This document shows, in pieces, positions 33,788 through 33,920 of a stretch of 33,920 nucleotides of DNA (positions within the stretch are counted from its first letter, which is position 1; the number at the start of each line of letters is the position of its first letter). The position numbers were made by a program, and so were the translations under genes. This DNA comes from Saprospiraceae bacterium. GTDB taxonomy: Bacteria; Bacteroidota; Bacteroidia; Chitinophagales; Saprospiraceae. The stretch spans positions 1 to 33,920 of the forward strand of contig JARGNR010000062.1 of assembly GCA_029212405.1 (NCBI GenBank), given 5' to 3'. The notes beneath the pieces were generated by a model. It did no database searches and was not told where the DNA came from. It saw nothing but the letters and a program-made list of their open reading frames with translations.

Positions 33788-33920
33788 GGTATTGATAATT
33801 TTCACATGTACAGAATATCTAAATCATAAATAATGACCTACAATTAAAGGTATGTCATCATGTTCAAATAATCAAAACTATATATTTTATCAATTATAAT
33901 AAGCCTAATGCTTAAATTTT

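Overview
The window is a chromosomal stretch of an AT-rich member of the Bacteroidota. Several things point there: lipoproteins with LxxC-type signal peptides, fragments of type IX secretion (T9SS) C-terminal sorting domains, a LytS/LytTR two-component pair, a secreted protein with a peptidase S74 tail, WG-repeat and FG-GAP proteins, and TAnnTTTG-type -7 promoter boxes. The class cannot be fixed from the sequence; some protein tails resemble those of Saprospiria-like organisms. No rRNA, tRNA, CRISPR array, insertion sequence or phage module was found.

Layout. 1-3.4 kb: a small membrane protein, a TlpA/DUF4369 thioredoxin lipoprotein broken by an in-frame TAG, a lipoprotein, and a remnant of a T9SS sorting domain. 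3.5-5.0 kb: a GH30 glycosidase lipoprotein. 5.1-9.5 kb (minus strand): a probable DUF6000 protein, a hypothetical protein, a WG-repeat lipoprotein, a membrane protein and a ParE/RelE-type toxin-antitoxin pair with a clear operator. 9.6-11.4 kb: a small membrane protein and a membrane-anchored metallophosphoesterase. 11.5-16 kb (plus strand): a LytS-like kinase, a LytTR regulator and a large secreted head-repeat/S74 protein. 16-17.4 kb: a structured intergenic element and an EthD-domain gene. 17.4-21.4 kb: a hypothetical protein, an LRR/thrombospondin-3 protein broken by an in-frame TAA, and a seven-repeat FG-GAP protein. 21.4-28.4 kb: an unknown 341-residue protein, two VOC proteins, a GAF-LuxR regulator, a DUF2071 protein, a truncated CPBP protease, a histidine phosphatase and two hypothetical proteins, one of them probably interrupted. 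28.4-30.5 kb: a second sorting-domain remnant and a GH39-like glycosidase lipoprotein. 30.8-33.8 kb: an RNA-repair cassette of an ATP-dependent RNA ligase and an HD-Pnk end-healing enzyme, preceded by a frameshifted seven-bladed WD40 lipoprotein.

How the parts work together. The best functional unit is ligase plus HD-Pnk. Their reading frames overlap by one base (TAATG), and together they would heal and seal broken RNA: HD phosphoesterase removes 2',3' ends, kinase phosphorylates 5'-OH, ligase joins. The LytS/LytTR pair directly precedes the large surface protein and may control it. The toxin-antitoxin pair has an 11-bp-arm palindrome over its -7 box. Several genes are broken: two or three in-frame nonsense codons, one frameshift, one truncation and two sorting-domain stubs. 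This suggests an accessory region undergoing decay, with sequencing error as the alternative for single events.
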